DNA of 40,223 bases, from NCBI GenBank assembly GCA_040217695.1, contig JBEHWO010000016.1, positions 1-40,223 of the forward strand. Reading direction: 5' to 3'. Numbering within the stretch: position 1 is the stretch's first letter; each line of letters opens with the position of its first letter. Origin of the DNA: CALARM01 sp040217695 (GTDB lineage Bacteria; Vulcanimicrobiota; SpSt-956; JAKJGF01). The notes under the pieces were generated by a model. It saw nothing but the letters and a program-made list of their open reading frames with translations, was not told the origin of the DNA and did not search any database. Below, in pieces: positions 23,284 to 32,284 of this stretch. The translations under genes were made by a program, and so were the position numbers.

Positions 23284-25896
23284 ATGTTTAAATTAAAAAG
23301 AGGTTATTTTTACACTGCTATTTTATTAATAATAAGTATTGGATTTATTATTTCGAGCTGCGGCGGAGGAAGTAACAATGGCACTCTGCCGGTTACAAAT
23401 ACTAATACCAGTATAGATTCCAATCCTTCCGTTGTTACTTCTACACCGACACCTGTTTTAATTCAAAAACCGATTCAAGGCTATATTTATAGCTATAATA
23501 CCGTAACGGAAGATGGAGAAACTGTTCCATGCATTAATATCCTCGATGTACCTGCATGCCAGAATGACGCGTCTGGAAACGAGTCTTTTATTACGCAGGT
23601 TTCAAATAATTTAAAGCAGGACTACCCGGAAGATTGGAAAAAGCCGGAAATTCAGGAGCTTTATGCTCAGTTAAGCAGTACCCTTTCAGAGAGCAGGCCC
23701 CTGCCTGAGTATAGTGCACAGGCTCAGGTGTCGTCTGTATATAGCGATACATCTATACCTGTAGGTTCTGATGGCCACTTTGATAATACAGTCCTTACAG
23801 GAGCTGCAGACAATAATGTGAAGCTGGAATTGGCACTTGGAGAAGATAGTTATGCTGAAGTGGAAACACTTCCTTCGTCATCAGGTAATATAAATTCCAG
23901 TGATGCCACAGGTGCAGCAGTGCTTAAATCCTGCCCTGAGAAGATATTTGCCTTCCCGGGAGAGATTGTAATATTTAAAGTCTATTCAGAGCCGGGAATT
24001 AATCTGAAATCGGCAGGTCTGAAGTTCACATTAAATAACACCTCCATAGGTTGTATAACACAACCGGTGTATTTATGCTTGTTCGGAGCACATAAATATC
24101 AGGTGGCCTATGGCTGTGTGTATATTAAGCATGGTCTGGATACCCCCGTCGATACCACAATAACGGCGCGGCTGAATTCCGGCCAGAGTATGAATATTTT
24201 CCTGGAGGTTATAAAGAAAACTGCAAGTGTATCTGGCACAGTTTATACCGGAGGAAGCACTCTGGTAAAAGGTTATGTAAAATCTCTGGGGCCGAAAGCA
24301 TGTTGCAAGATTGACTCGTCAGGGAATTACAGCCTGCCCCGCGTATTCATGGGGCATAGCAGGTCTGTCATTGCAACATGGTGGACTTCTGAGAATGGGC
24401 AAAAAGTAAGGCACAGAGAAGAGAAGGTAATTGATTTCTTGAATGCTAACATAGCCGGATTTAATTTTGGAGTGCCACCAACGCCGACTCCTACACCTAC
24501 TCCCCGACCTCCTTATGATGAATTTTATGATCAAGTAACATCAGCCGTCCTTTATAAGTACAATGAATGGGAAGCAGAATTAGGGAAAGATGAGGCAATT
24601 CAGCGTATTATAATATGGCTTAATAGAGAACTGCCTGATGGTCCTCTTGTGCCTGATGAAATAGCAGGTGCTTCCTCAGGGAGCAATCCTCATGAGATAT
24701 CGGTTTACTTCAAGGATGGCATGAGTATATGTATTTTCACTTCAGATCCAATAATAGTAGAACAACCAGACCCTAATGAAGAGATAGTTGAGAAAGAAGA
24801 AATAAAACCTCTTTCCCGTCTTAATGCCAATGCAAACACCACTGTCAAAAATGCCGATGTGTTAATTTTATCTCCTTTTTTCTGGGAGAATGAAACTGCA
24901 GATTGCAGAATGGAAAATGAAATTAATAGTATCCTAGTGGATAATGGTTATAATGTAACGTGTAAAAAGCCAAAATCTGGTGTAGATTTTTATTTCGACT
25001 GGGAGCATCCGATAAAAGACCCGAATGCGCCTAACCCTTATATACCTCTAATTAAATGTTATTTAACGTCTAGCTGGGACAAAATTGTGACTCCATGGGA
25101 CTTTGAGAATATGGAAAAATATGGAATAATTTATATTGCTACACATGGGTGGACTCAAACAGATGATCTTGATTGGGAGGTTCCAAGTGATGATAGCGAA
25201 ATACAATACTCTTATCTGTACTGCGGTATTGATGTAAGATCCTGGTGGTTGGATAGGTTTAAGAAAACACCAATAGACAGTTGGGTGGAAACTCATCCTC
25301 GCTGTAATGATATTGAGGATCCTGCTGACCCTGGGTTTTGGCGCTATGTTTATAGAGAAATAAAGTTTGAGAATGCTGTAGAAAATCACCCACAAGCTTG
25401 GACCAAAACAGTAAATTTTACTAATAGATATTTTGCCAATCTAGATAATGGAAGGAATTTTAAAGATTCACTTATCTACATCTCTGCTTGCCGTTCATAT
25501 TGGATGAAAGAGTATTTCAAGAGTCCCAAAGTATATCTGGGCAATGAGAAAATTGGTAATAGTGGGTGGACCAGGCCTTTTGCATATTACTTCTTCGGGT
25601 TTATGATGTATGGCCCTGAGGGCTGTGCTCAAGATGATAAAAAGAATGGAAAGTTGTTTAAGATACCTAATGCTCCTATACCTGACGGGAATCCACCATT
25701 TGACCAAAATATCCCAATGGATGCACATGAAGCTTTAAAACAGTTAGCTGATTATTACAAAGTTAACCCTGATCCATATCAATACCCACCCCTCCAAGAT
25801 GAGGGCGCAGGTTGCAAGGTTAGAATATATCCGGAAGTCACGACTGACCCTGTATATTTTCCTGTCCCTGTAACTGTAACAATTCATAAAAAATAA
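23284..25896 (+). CDS. lipoprotein with a clan CD (caspase/gingipain-like) protease core
   Basis: An 870-residue lipoprotein. I take ATG 23284 as start because GGAGGG lies at 23268-23273; a TTG at 23266 would overlap that site. The signal peptide ends at lipobox ISSC (Cys26). Beta-rich segments follow, including a carboxypeptidase-regulatory-like SGTVYTGGSTLVKG-DSSGNYSLP region (about 315-365), then a TPTPTPTP linker near 405. The C-terminal part (about 515-860) has GIIYIATHGW (His621) and SLIYISACRSYW (Cys736), each after a hydrophobic strand, then GWTRPFAYYFFGFMMYG. That is the layout of clan CD peptidases (C25, CHAT, C11). The fold is inferred by eye. It heads an operon of three lipoproteins, so it likely acts at the cell surface or in the periplasm. 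Confidence 0.7.
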   Translation: MFKLKRGYFYTAILLIISIGFIISSCGGGSNNGTLPVTNTNTSIDSNPSVVTSTPTPVLIQKPIQGYIYSYNTVTEDGETVPCINILDVPACQNDASGNESFITQVSNNLKQDYPEDWKKPEIQELYAQLSSTLSESRPLPEYSAQAQVSSVYSDTSIPVGSDGHFDNTVLTGAADNNVKLELALGEDSYAEVETLPSSSGNINSSDATGAAVLKSCPEKIFAFPGEIVIFKVYSEPGINLKSAGLKFTLNNTSIGCITQPVYLCLFGAHKYQVAYGCVYIKHGLDTPVDTTITARLNSGQSMNIFLEVIKKTASVSGTVYTGGSTLVKGYVKSLGPKACCKIDSSGNYSLPRVFMGHSRSVIATWWTSENGQKVRHREEKVIDFLNANIAGFNFGVPPTPTPTPTPRPPYDEFYDQVTSAVLYKYNEWEAELGKDEAIQRIIIWLNRELPDGPLVPDEIAGASSGSNPHEISVYFKDGMSICIFTSDPIIVEQPDPNEEIVEKEEIKPLSRLNANANTTVKNADVLILSPFFWENETADCRMENEINSILVDNGYNVTCKKPKSGVDFYFDWEHPIKDPNAPNPYIPLIKCYLTSSWDKIVTPWDFENMEKYGIIYIATHGWTQTDDLDWEVPSDDSEIQYSYLYCGIDVRSWWLDRFKKTPIDSWVETHPRCNDIEDPADPGFWRYVYREIKFENAVENHPQAWTKTVNFTNRYFANLDNGRNFKDSLIYISACRSYWMKEYFKSPKVYLGNEKIGNSGWTRPFAYYFFGFMMYGPEGCAQDDKKNGKLFKIPNAPIPDGNPPFDQNIPMDAHEALKQLADYYKVNPDPYQYPPLQDEGAGCKVRIYPEVTTDPVYFPVPVTVTIHKK

Positions 25897-25921
25897 CGAA
25901 GTTTACTGTAAGGAGACTAAG

Positions 25922-26980
25922 ATGGTAAATAAATATTTGTCAATATTATGCTTTATATTGTGTTTTATCTTTACTGGATGTCTACCCAAACAGCCTACAG
26001 CCAGTCCTACAGTAAAATCTTCGGCTACTTCTCAAATAAAAGACTATGTCTGTACAGGTGAATATGATTTTAAGTATGAAGGACATTCTTTTACAGTAGA
26101 TTATAAAGGGGATTTTTATTTAACAAGTTATGCAAATAAGTCTCGCATGAATATCAAAAAATATAATTCTCAGGGGAAATATATAACCAGTTGGATACCT
26201 GAAATAAAAAAGAGAAAAAAGAACTGCTGGTTTTCAGAGAAAAAGGAATTACCTCACTCTGAACAAATCTCTGATATTTTTGCTGATAACGAAAGTTTTT
26301 ATCTTATCTATGTTGCATCCTATAATAATTATAGGGAGTGTATCGGCCATATTGAGAAATTTGATTTAAATGGTAATTTTATAACTGCCATAAAGCCTGA
26401 AAAAGTTTCTTACATGGGAGATTTTCCGGGGTATATTACGAAGGATAAAAATGGAAATTTTTATTTGGCCTCACATATACATATAGAAAAGTATGATACT
26501 AACTGGAAGTTACAATCTATGTTATATCCATTTGAACAGAAACAAAAGGGGTATAAAAAGGAAAAATCTAGTTTGCAACCTATATCCGGGATAGATGATT
26601 TAATAGTAGATTCTCAAGGATATATCTATATTTTGATAAAGAATGGTGATATTATGGAACCGTATAGTCATATTGCCAAATTCGATTCTTCCGGTAATTT
26701 TTTGATGAATAAAAGATTCTCTGAGGGAAATGATTATTTCTATTTATGCGCTATAGAAATAGATTCTGATGATAATATATACGTATTGGGTGTAAATTAT
26801 GATAAAAAGTATCGTATTCAAAAATTTGGTTCCAGTGGAAATTTTATAACGGGATGGAATTTTGAACGTACTGGAAATATGTTCATCAGTAGATATACTG
26901 ATATGAAGATAGATGCTAAAAGAAATGTGTATATTTTCTTTGTCAAAGGCACCATTAAAAGATTTTCACCAAAACAATAA
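25922..26980 (+). CDS. lipoprotein with NHL-like beta-propeller
   Basis: A 352-residue lipoprotein with lipobox FTGC (Cys20). The rest is a beta-propeller built of repeats of about 45 residues, with the pattern 'D-G-FYL/IYV ... IEKFDLNGNFITAI', for example FYLASHIHIEKYDTNWKLQS, IYILIKNGDIMEPYSHIAKFDSSGNFLM, IYVLGVNYDKKYRIQKFGSSGNFITGW. This is the NHL/6-bladed propeller form that binds peptides, sugars or RNA in other proteins. AAGGAG lies just before the ATG, 25 bases after the previous gene. It is probably an extracytoplasmic binding partner in the lipoprotein operon. The specific function is unknown. Confidence 0.75.
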   Translation: MVNKYLSILCFILCFIFTGCLPKQPTASPTVKSSATSQIKDYVCTGEYDFKYEGHSFTVDYKGDFYLTSYANKSRMNIKKYNSQGKYITSWIPEIKKRKKNCWFSEKKELPHSEQISDIFADNESFYLIYVASYNNYRECIGHIEKFDLNGNFITAIKPEKVSYMGDFPGYITKDKNGNFYLASHIHIEKYDTNWKLQSMLYPFEQKQKGYKKEKSSLQPISGIDDLIVDSQGYIYILIKNGDIMEPYSHIAKFDSSGNFLMNKRFSEGNDYFYLCAIEIDSDDNIYVLGVNYDKKYRIQKFGSSGNFITGWNFERTGNMFISRYTDMKIDAKRNVYIFFVKGTIKRFSPKQ

Positions 26981-26995
26981 GGAGGGTTTGTAGTA

Positions 26996-29389
26996 ATGAA
27001 AATTAAAGTTTTATTAACACTATTAATAATAACCCTGATTACTATAGCCATAATTTGCGGCTGTGGAGGAGGAAGCGGAACTACTCAGCCGGCTTCTCTG
27101 GTCACTCCTACACCGGATTATACAGATACAGGTACAGGAGACACTGCATACATTACAGTCAGGGTTAAATGGCCGGAACAGGGTAAGACCGGAAATATGC
27201 GTACAGTTTCAGAAAACGGGAAAGATCTCACAACTTCCATGATCCCTTCTGGTACAAAGATAATAGACATATATGTAATTGACTATACAGATAATCCAAA
27301 TAATCCAAATGTTCCATGGGATAAAGTAGTAGCTTCAGGTAATATTCACGAAGGGGAAATTGAGAAAACAATTTCTATCCCTGTAGCTACAAAAATTATC
27401 GGTAAGCCTACACCGGGCGCCCCCAATCAGGGTAGTACAGGGCCACCTCCTGCCATTCGTGTCAAGATGCTTGCAGAAGCTTTTAATGAGTTTGATGAAA
27501 CTCATCCCACAAGTCGTATTGGAAGACAAGTAGCACGTACAGATCCAAATACAGCAGCACTTAGAGATTTAAAAGTTGGTAATCAGGAAGCCTATATTTT
27601 CTTATATCCTGACTTAGAATTTATGATGTCAGCTACTGAAACTACGACAGCACGCTCTATAATCGCTTCTGATACAGGTTCTTCAAATGAATATGATATA
27701 AATGCCAATCTTCAGCTCATGTATGGAACGCCTTTCCCTGTTTCTACAGTAATACCAGATACATCAGGTGAAATATCAGAGCCTATGGAAGGTCAGACAG
27801 TCAAATTCAAAGTAATACAGGGCAGCGGTCAACTGGATGCGATACAGGCACAGACAGATCCGAATGGCGACTGTAAAGTGCACTTTACCAGCACATCGGC
27901 ATATAATGTAATAGAAGCTTCTTACCAGTATGACCCGGATGATCCGAATACCATTGTAACAAGTCAGTGCACTATAGGAGAAAATTACGAACTAACTCTT
28001 CCTGCTTCCCTGGAAAATACACTGGGCAATATTACTTCTATATCAGCCACACTTCAGATTAAATATCCACCCTCAGATCCGAATAACCCTGCTTCTGCTC
28101 CTGCTCCTAAACCTGTAGTCGGTAAACCAATTAAATTTGAGATAAAGACAGACGGATTAATGGAAGGGAATGGCCATTTCTCAGGTTCTCAGACGGATCC
28201 ACATATAATTGAAGCTGTAACGGATCAGGATGGAAATTGTTCTGTAGATTTTATCGGTGATACAGCAGGAGATGTAAAAATAGAAGGTACATTTCAGGCG
28301 AACCAGGATGTTCCTCCTACTACTGCACTCCCCTGTATTATACATATAAAAAATCTACAGAGTAGTGGTTATTTACTTCAGATGAGCTCTATCGACAACC
28401 TTGCAGCTATCCCTCAAGACGGTCAAATTGATATTACTGCACTTCTCCTCAAAAATATTTATGGCACTTATCCACCTGTGCAGGGGGCCACAATCACCTT
28501 CAGGATAAAATCAAAAGACGGTATCCCCTGGAACGGCAATGCTCTATCACCATTAACAGCGACTACCGATCTCGACGGAAAGTGTTCCGTATTATTTACT
28601 GGCACAGAAACAGGGAGTTACGAAATAGAAGCAGAATTTAAGGATATACATTCTGATGGAACTTATACTTCTTATACAGGTTCGCTAAGTATAGAAGTGA
28701 CAAACGGATTAATATGGAAAGAGGATTTTGAGTCTTATGAACCATATACCTGGCCGGAGCCGGTTTTGTGGTTACTCTACAATGGTTCTCCCGGGCCTGA
28801 GAATTGTATAGTTCCTTTTGGAAGCGGTCAAGGATTGAAGATGTTTCAGTCTCATGTCTATTATCTAGGAAACTTTACAGGGACATATAAAAGTGAACTC
28901 AGGCTTACTGTTAACAATGGTGATGATGCTCCCCGTTTTAACGGAGAAATTATTCCGTCCTATACACAGGGTGTAGTGGGTCTTACACGTAGTGAAGGAT
29001 ATTTTATTCCACAATACACAGTAAATTTCTTATCCTTTGTTTACAATGAAGAAGTAGAAGGCAGATATAAAATTTACGGTATGAACGGTCTGGATTTAGG
29101 AAGTTATTCTCAGAATACTCCTTATTCTGTTATAATAAGATTTAACGGTGATTTCAGGCGATACGGCAGCGGTGAAATTGTATATTTTATTAATGGTACG
29201 ACAAAATCCATTACTTTAGATCAGGACAGCAGAATGAGGATCTCGTCATGTAATTATCTGACACTGAAAGCTGCTGATACAACTGCCTGGTTTGATAATA
29301 TAGAATTTCGCGACCGCGCAGGATTACCTCAGAATGACATCCTGAAAAGCACAAATAACCCATTACAGATAAATAATAATAATCTTTAA
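26996..29389 (+). CDS. large lipoprotein with bacterial Ig-like domains
   Basis: A 797-residue lipoprotein with lipobox IICGC (Cys21 or Cys23) followed by the Gly-rich spacer GGGSG, as in the first gene of this operon. Three bacterial Ig-like (Big_1-type) modules are visible at about 230-330, 330-450 and 455-565, each ending in a 'D-DG-CSV-FTG-TGSYEIEAEF' type block. The C-terminal 210 residues (from about 575, IWKEDFESYE) look like a beta-sandwich of the concanavalin/LamG type. Such proteins project from the surface and mediate adhesion or binding. AAGGAGGG precedes the ATG, 15 bases after the propeller gene, so the three lipoproteins form one operon. Confidence 0.75.
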   Translation: MKIKVLLTLLIITLITIAIICGCGGGSGTTQPASLVTPTPDYTDTGTGDTAYITVRVKWPEQGKTGNMRTVSENGKDLTTSMIPSGTKIIDIYVIDYTDNPNNPNVPWDKVVASGNIHEGEIEKTISIPVATKIIGKPTPGAPNQGSTGPPPAIRVKMLAEAFNEFDETHPTSRIGRQVARTDPNTAALRDLKVGNQEAYIFLYPDLEFMMSATETTTARSIIASDTGSSNEYDINANLQLMYGTPFPVSTVIPDTSGEISEPMEGQTVKFKVIQGSGQLDAIQAQTDPNGDCKVHFTSTSAYNVIEASYQYDPDDPNTIVTSQCTIGENYELTLPASLENTLGNITSISATLQIKYPPSDPNNPASAPAPKPVVGKPIKFEIKTDGLMEGNGHFSGSQTDPHIIEAVTDQDGNCSVDFIGDTAGDVKIEGTFQANQDVPPTTALPCIIHIKNLQSSGYLLQMSSIDNLAAIPQDGQIDITALLLKNIYGTYPPVQGATITFRIKSKDGIPWNGNALSPLTATTDLDGKCSVLFTGTETGSYEIEAEFKDIHSDGTYTSYTGSLSIEVTNGLIWKEDFESYEPYTWPEPVLWLLYNGSPGPENCIVPFGSGQGLKMFQSHVYYLGNFTGTYKSELRLTVNNGDDAPRFNGEIIPSYTQGVVGLTRSEGYFIPQYTVNFLSFVYNEEVEGRYKIYGMNGLDLGSYSQNTPYSVIIRFNGDFRRYGSGEIVYFINGTTKSITLDQDSRMRISSCNYLTLKAADTTAWFDNIEFRDRAGLPQNDILKSTNNPLQINNNNL

Positions 29390-29408
29390 AAGAGCGAAGG
29401 AAGTTTCG

Positions 29409-30815
29409 ATGATTAAGAATTTGATAGAAACTTCCTCCTCTTTATGTATTATTCTTCTTACTATTGTATATGTTATTTTATGGTTTCTATTATGTAATTT
29501 TTATTCGGTATTGACCCATTATAATATTCCTCTTTTTACTCTCTGCAGAGTTCCTGATAAGATATTCTTTACCATCCTGATTTTTATTTCCCTCTCGTTG
29601 ATATATATTCTGAATTATTATCTGATAAGAAAGGTCGATACAATATCTCTTACGATAAAGATTACTGTTGTAATTTCTTTAACCGTCTCTTCTATACTAA
29701 ACATTTTAACTTATCCTGTCGGTGCACCCGATATGTTTAATTATATCGCCAACTGTAAACTGGCTTATTTTCATTATCTCAATCCATATCTTCATACCTT
29801 CGGCACCTTTAAAAATGATCCTTTAGTATACTACTCGGTTCATATAAATATGCCTCTTGCCTACGGCCCTCTCTGGTTAATTTTATCTTATATTCCTTTT
29901 ATCTTTTCAGGCTTTCGTTCCTTACTATCTATGTTCATATCTTATAGAATTTTTACGTTGCTTTTCCTTATGCTTACCGGGATCCTTATATACATATACG
30001 AGGAAAAAGATAAAAGATGGAAATCCCTTTATCTGTTTATGTTAAATCCACTTGTATTATTTGAAGGTGTCGGAAACGGTCATAATGATATAATAACAAC
30101 ATTTTTTCTTATATACTCAGTGTTTAAATTAAGAAAAGATTCTGTTGCCGCTCTGCCTCTTCTTACAATGAGTGTTTTGATAAAATTCTTTACCCTGCCT
30201 CTGCTTCCGTTATATATCATGGAAATGATAAGAAGAAAATGGAAGTTCAAGAAAATAATCCTGTCCTGTATTCTGTCAGGTTCTGTAATAATAATTCTAT
30301 TTGCTCCTTTCTGGTCGGGAGGTCATATGTTTAAAGGGCTTATAAATGGAATGGCTTCGTATTATACAATAAAAGGTATTTCAGTCCTTGCAATATTAAG
30401 GGAATATATGTCTGTCAATCAAATGACAGGTTTTTCTTCTGTAAAAATCCTATTTGCAGTAATATTTATAATCTTTCTGATTATAGAAATTTGCCTTATA
30501 AAAGGTAGATTTGAAGATAGAATAGTAGATATAATATTATTTTTTGTAGTCACGATTTCTTTATATTATCCCTGGTATTTCATCCCTGTTTTTGCGGTTC
30601 TTTCAGTTTCTGAAGATAAATCTAACAGACTTTATATGCTGATTTTTACCTTTTTCGGCATGTCTTTCTATCCTTTAACCGTGTGGTTCTGGTCATATAC
30701 AAAACTGTCGGATGATTTAATATATTCATGCCTGTCTGTGATTATGATATTGCCTGTAATCATTTTCTTTATTTGCAGAATTATCAGAATATCAAATAAG
30801 GCGGTTACAACATGA
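29409..30815 (+). CDS. GT-C membrane glycosyltransferase (GT87/MptB-like)
   Basis: A 468-residue integral membrane protein with about 11-13 helices. The first periplasmic loop contains GAPDMFNYIANCKLAYFHYLNPYLH, a typical GT-C acidic substrate loop. EGVGNGHNDIITTFFLIYSVFKL matches the 'GN-HND' block of polyprenol-phosphate-mannose-dependent alpha-mannosyltransferases, and VLIKFFTLPLLPLYIM the following basic helix. Such enzymes transfer a sugar from a polyprenyl-phosphate donor to an acceptor on the outside of the membrane. It overlaps the GT2 gene by four bases, and that enzyme could make the lipid-linked donor. It follows the lipoprotein operon by 20 bases with its own GAAGGA. Acceptor unknown; surface glycan or lipoprotein glycosylation are options. 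Confidence 0.75.
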   Translation: MIKNLIETSSSLCIILLTIVYVILWFLLCNFYSVLTHYNIPLFTLCRVPDKIFFTILIFISLSLIYILNYYLIRKVDTISLTIKITVVISLTVSSILNILTYPVGAPDMFNYIANCKLAYFHYLNPYLHTFGTFKNDPLVYYSVHINMPLAYGPLWLILSYIPFIFSGFRSLLSMFISYRIFTLLFLMLTGILIYIYEEKDKRWKSLYLFMLNPLVLFEGVGNGHNDIITTFFLIYSVFKLRKDSVAALPLLTMSVLIKFFTLPLLPLYIMEMIRRKWKFKKIILSCILSGSVIIILFAPFWSGGHMFKGLINGMASYYTIKGISVLAILREYMSVNQMTGFSSVKILFAVIFIIFLIIEICLIKGRFEDRIVDIILFFVVTISLYYPWYFIPVFAVLSVSEDKSNRLYMLIFTFFGMSFYPLTVWFWSYTKLSDDLIYSCLSVIMILPVIIFFICRIIRISNKAVTT

Positions 30816-31555
30816 GAAGCATGACCCTTTCTGTAATAGTGCCTGTTTATAATGAATATTCCACGGTAGAAGAAAGTATAAAGAGATTATTTATACTCCG
30901 ACAGAATACCAGTCTTTCCGGTGTACAGGTAATAATTGTGGATGATTGCTCAGATGACGGTACAGAGAAGATTCTAAATAAACTATCTGAAGAATTACCA
31001 TCTAAAAATTTCTTCCAATGGATATTCTTAAGACATAGCCAAAATGCCGGTAAGGGGAAAGCAATTAAAACTGCACTTGAGAAAGCTACGGGAGAAATAA
31101 CCATCATTCATGACGGAGATCTGGAATATAATCCGGCAGATATGTTTAATATAATATCTTTATTCTCAGATACAAATGCTGATGCCGTATATGGTTCAAG
31201 GTTTCTTTCCGGAAACTGTTCCAGGAATGTTATGTTTTATCACAGGATTGGAAACAGATTCCTGACGCTCCTCTGTAATTTGATAACAGCCTCAAACCTT
31301 ACGGATATGGAAACCTGTTATAAGGCTATAAAGACAGATATTTTAAAGGCTATTCCCATTGAAAGCAATGATTTCTGTTTCGAAGCAGAAATTACAATAA
31401 AACTTGCCGGAAGAGGCATATATATTTTAGAAGTTCCTGTAAGCTATACAGGAAGGGATTATAAAGAAGGGAAAAAGATAAATTATATGGACGGAATAAA
31501 AACTTTGATAGCCATAATTAAATACGGTTATCCTTTACTATATAATAACCTGTGA
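30812..31555 (+). CDS. GT2 glycosyltransferase, polyprenyl-phosphate mannose/glucose synthase-like
   Basis: A 247-residue GT-A family 2 enzyme of the DPM1 type. SVIVPVYNEYSTVEESI starts the nucleotide-sugar fold, IIVDDCSDDGT is the first Asp motif, and IIHDGDLEYNPADM carries the DxD-like metal site. VYGSRFLSGN and DMETCYKAIKTDIL are typical of dolichyl/polyprenyl-phosphate sugar synthases. It has no C-terminal membrane segments, so it is the soluble short form. It overlaps the GT-C gene by four bases, consistent with supplying lipid-linked sugar to it. It is the last gene of the operon. Confidence 0.85.
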   Translation: MRSMTLSVIVPVYNEYSTVEESIKRLFILRQNTSLSGVQVIIVDDCSDDGTEKILNKLSEELPSKNFFQWIFLRHSQNAGKGKAIKTALEKATGEITIIHDGDLEYNPADMFNIISLFSDTNADAVYGSRFLSGNCSRNVMFYHRIGNRFLTLLCNLITASNLTDMETCYKAIKTDILKAIPIESNDFCFEAEITIKLAGRGIYILEVPVSYTGRDYKEGKKINYMDGIKTLIAIIKYGYPLLYNNL

Positions 31556-31580
31556 TAATAAAGGCTTACAAATAAACTTG

Positions 31581-31609
31581 TTGAAAAATTTATCTATTTA
31601 TAGTATAAT
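31581..31609 (+). promoter_or_regulatory. sigma-70-type promoter of the toxin-antitoxin pair
   Basis: TTGAAA (31581-31586) and TATAAT (31604-31609) have the ideal 17-base spacing. Transcription would start near 31616, just before GAGGTGG (31617-31623) and the ATG at 31629. This rules out the upstream in-frame TTG at 31578 as the antitoxin start, because it would precede the transcription start. Confidence 0.75.
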
Positions 31610-31628
31610 GGTCATTGAGGTGGTCACC

Positions 31629-31886
31629 ATGAAAATAACAACCATAAAAGAATTTCGCGATAAAGCCACTACTATATTAAAAAGCCCGGAACCGGTTCTC
31701 GTTACAAGACGGGGAAAAGCAGCAGGACTTTATTTTCCTCTTGAAGGAGATTCAATTCCTTTAGATTTACGAATGAACCTGCAATTATCCATTGCTGATT
31801 TAGTAAAAAAGAGTCTTGAACAAAAAGGTTTAAGTGAGGAGAACATACTTGAAGATTTTGAAACCTTTAGAGATAATCGTAGTTGA
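31629..31886 (+). CDS. Phd/YefM-type antitoxin
   Basis: An 85-residue antitoxin. MKITTIKEFRDKATTILKSPEPVLVTRRGKAAGLYFPLE is the N-terminal Phd/YefM DNA-binding fold. The C-terminal half (SIADLVKKSLEQKGLSEENILEDFE) is the flexible toxin-wrapping segment. The start at 31629 is chosen from the promoter and GAGGTGG site. It overlaps the toxin gene by about 38 bases. Such antitoxins neutralise the toxin and repress their own promoter. The overlap, promoter and partner make a functional type II module likely. No operator palindrome was clearly seen. Confidence 0.85.
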   Translation: MKITTIKEFRDKATTILKSPEPVLVTRRGKAAGLYFPLEGDSIPLDLRMNLQLSIADLVKKSLEQKGLSEENILEDFETFRDNRS

Positions 31887-32277
31887 TGCAAATCCTATCC
31901 TATCAGGTTTAATAAAAGGTAGTTCAATTAAGATCTTCTGGAAAAAGGATATAAGAGTATTTGCCACTACAGAATTTACTTTACAAGAAATTAAAAAGTA
32001 TATCCCCAGGCTGGCAAATAAAGCAGGACTTGTAGAAGAAATTGTATTTTTTGATCTGGCTCTTTTACCGCTTAAAGTTTATTCGAAAGATTTTTATGTA
32101 GATCAAATCGAAGAGGCAAAAGAAAGAATTGGGAAAAGAGATCCTGAAGATGTAGAACTCCTGGCACTGGCTCTAAAACTTAAGGCTCCTGTATGGACAA
32201 ATGACAGAGATTTTGAAAATACCGGAGTGGAATTATTTCCTACAGCAAAGCTTTTTAAATTTTTGGAAGAAGAGTAG
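31849..32277 (+). CDS. PIN-domain toxin (VapC-like ribonuclease)
   Basis: A PIN-domain protein of about 142 residues. The acidic metal-binding set is visible: Asp in IIVVDANPILSGL, Glu in EFTLQEIKKYI, Asp in GKRDPEDVELLALAL, and Asp in VWTNDRDFENTG. These coordinate Mg2+ in VapC-type ribonucleases, which cut tRNA or rRNA. I favour TTG 31849 because GAGGAG (31836-31841) lies seven bases upstream; GTG 31834 or TTG 31858 are alternatives. The gene begins inside the antitoxin gene, so translation is coupled. The Phd-like antitoxin paired with a PIN toxin is a common mixed combination. It converges on the TPR gene, eight bases away. Confidence 0.82.
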   Translation: MKILKPLEIIVVDANPILSGLIKGSSIKIFWKKDIRVFATTEFTLQEIKKYIPRLANKAGLVEEIVFFDLALLPLKVYSKDFYVDQIEEAKERIGKRDPEDVELLALALKLKAPVWTNDRDFENTGVELFPTAKLFKFLEEE

Positions 32278-32284
32278 AAGAAAA

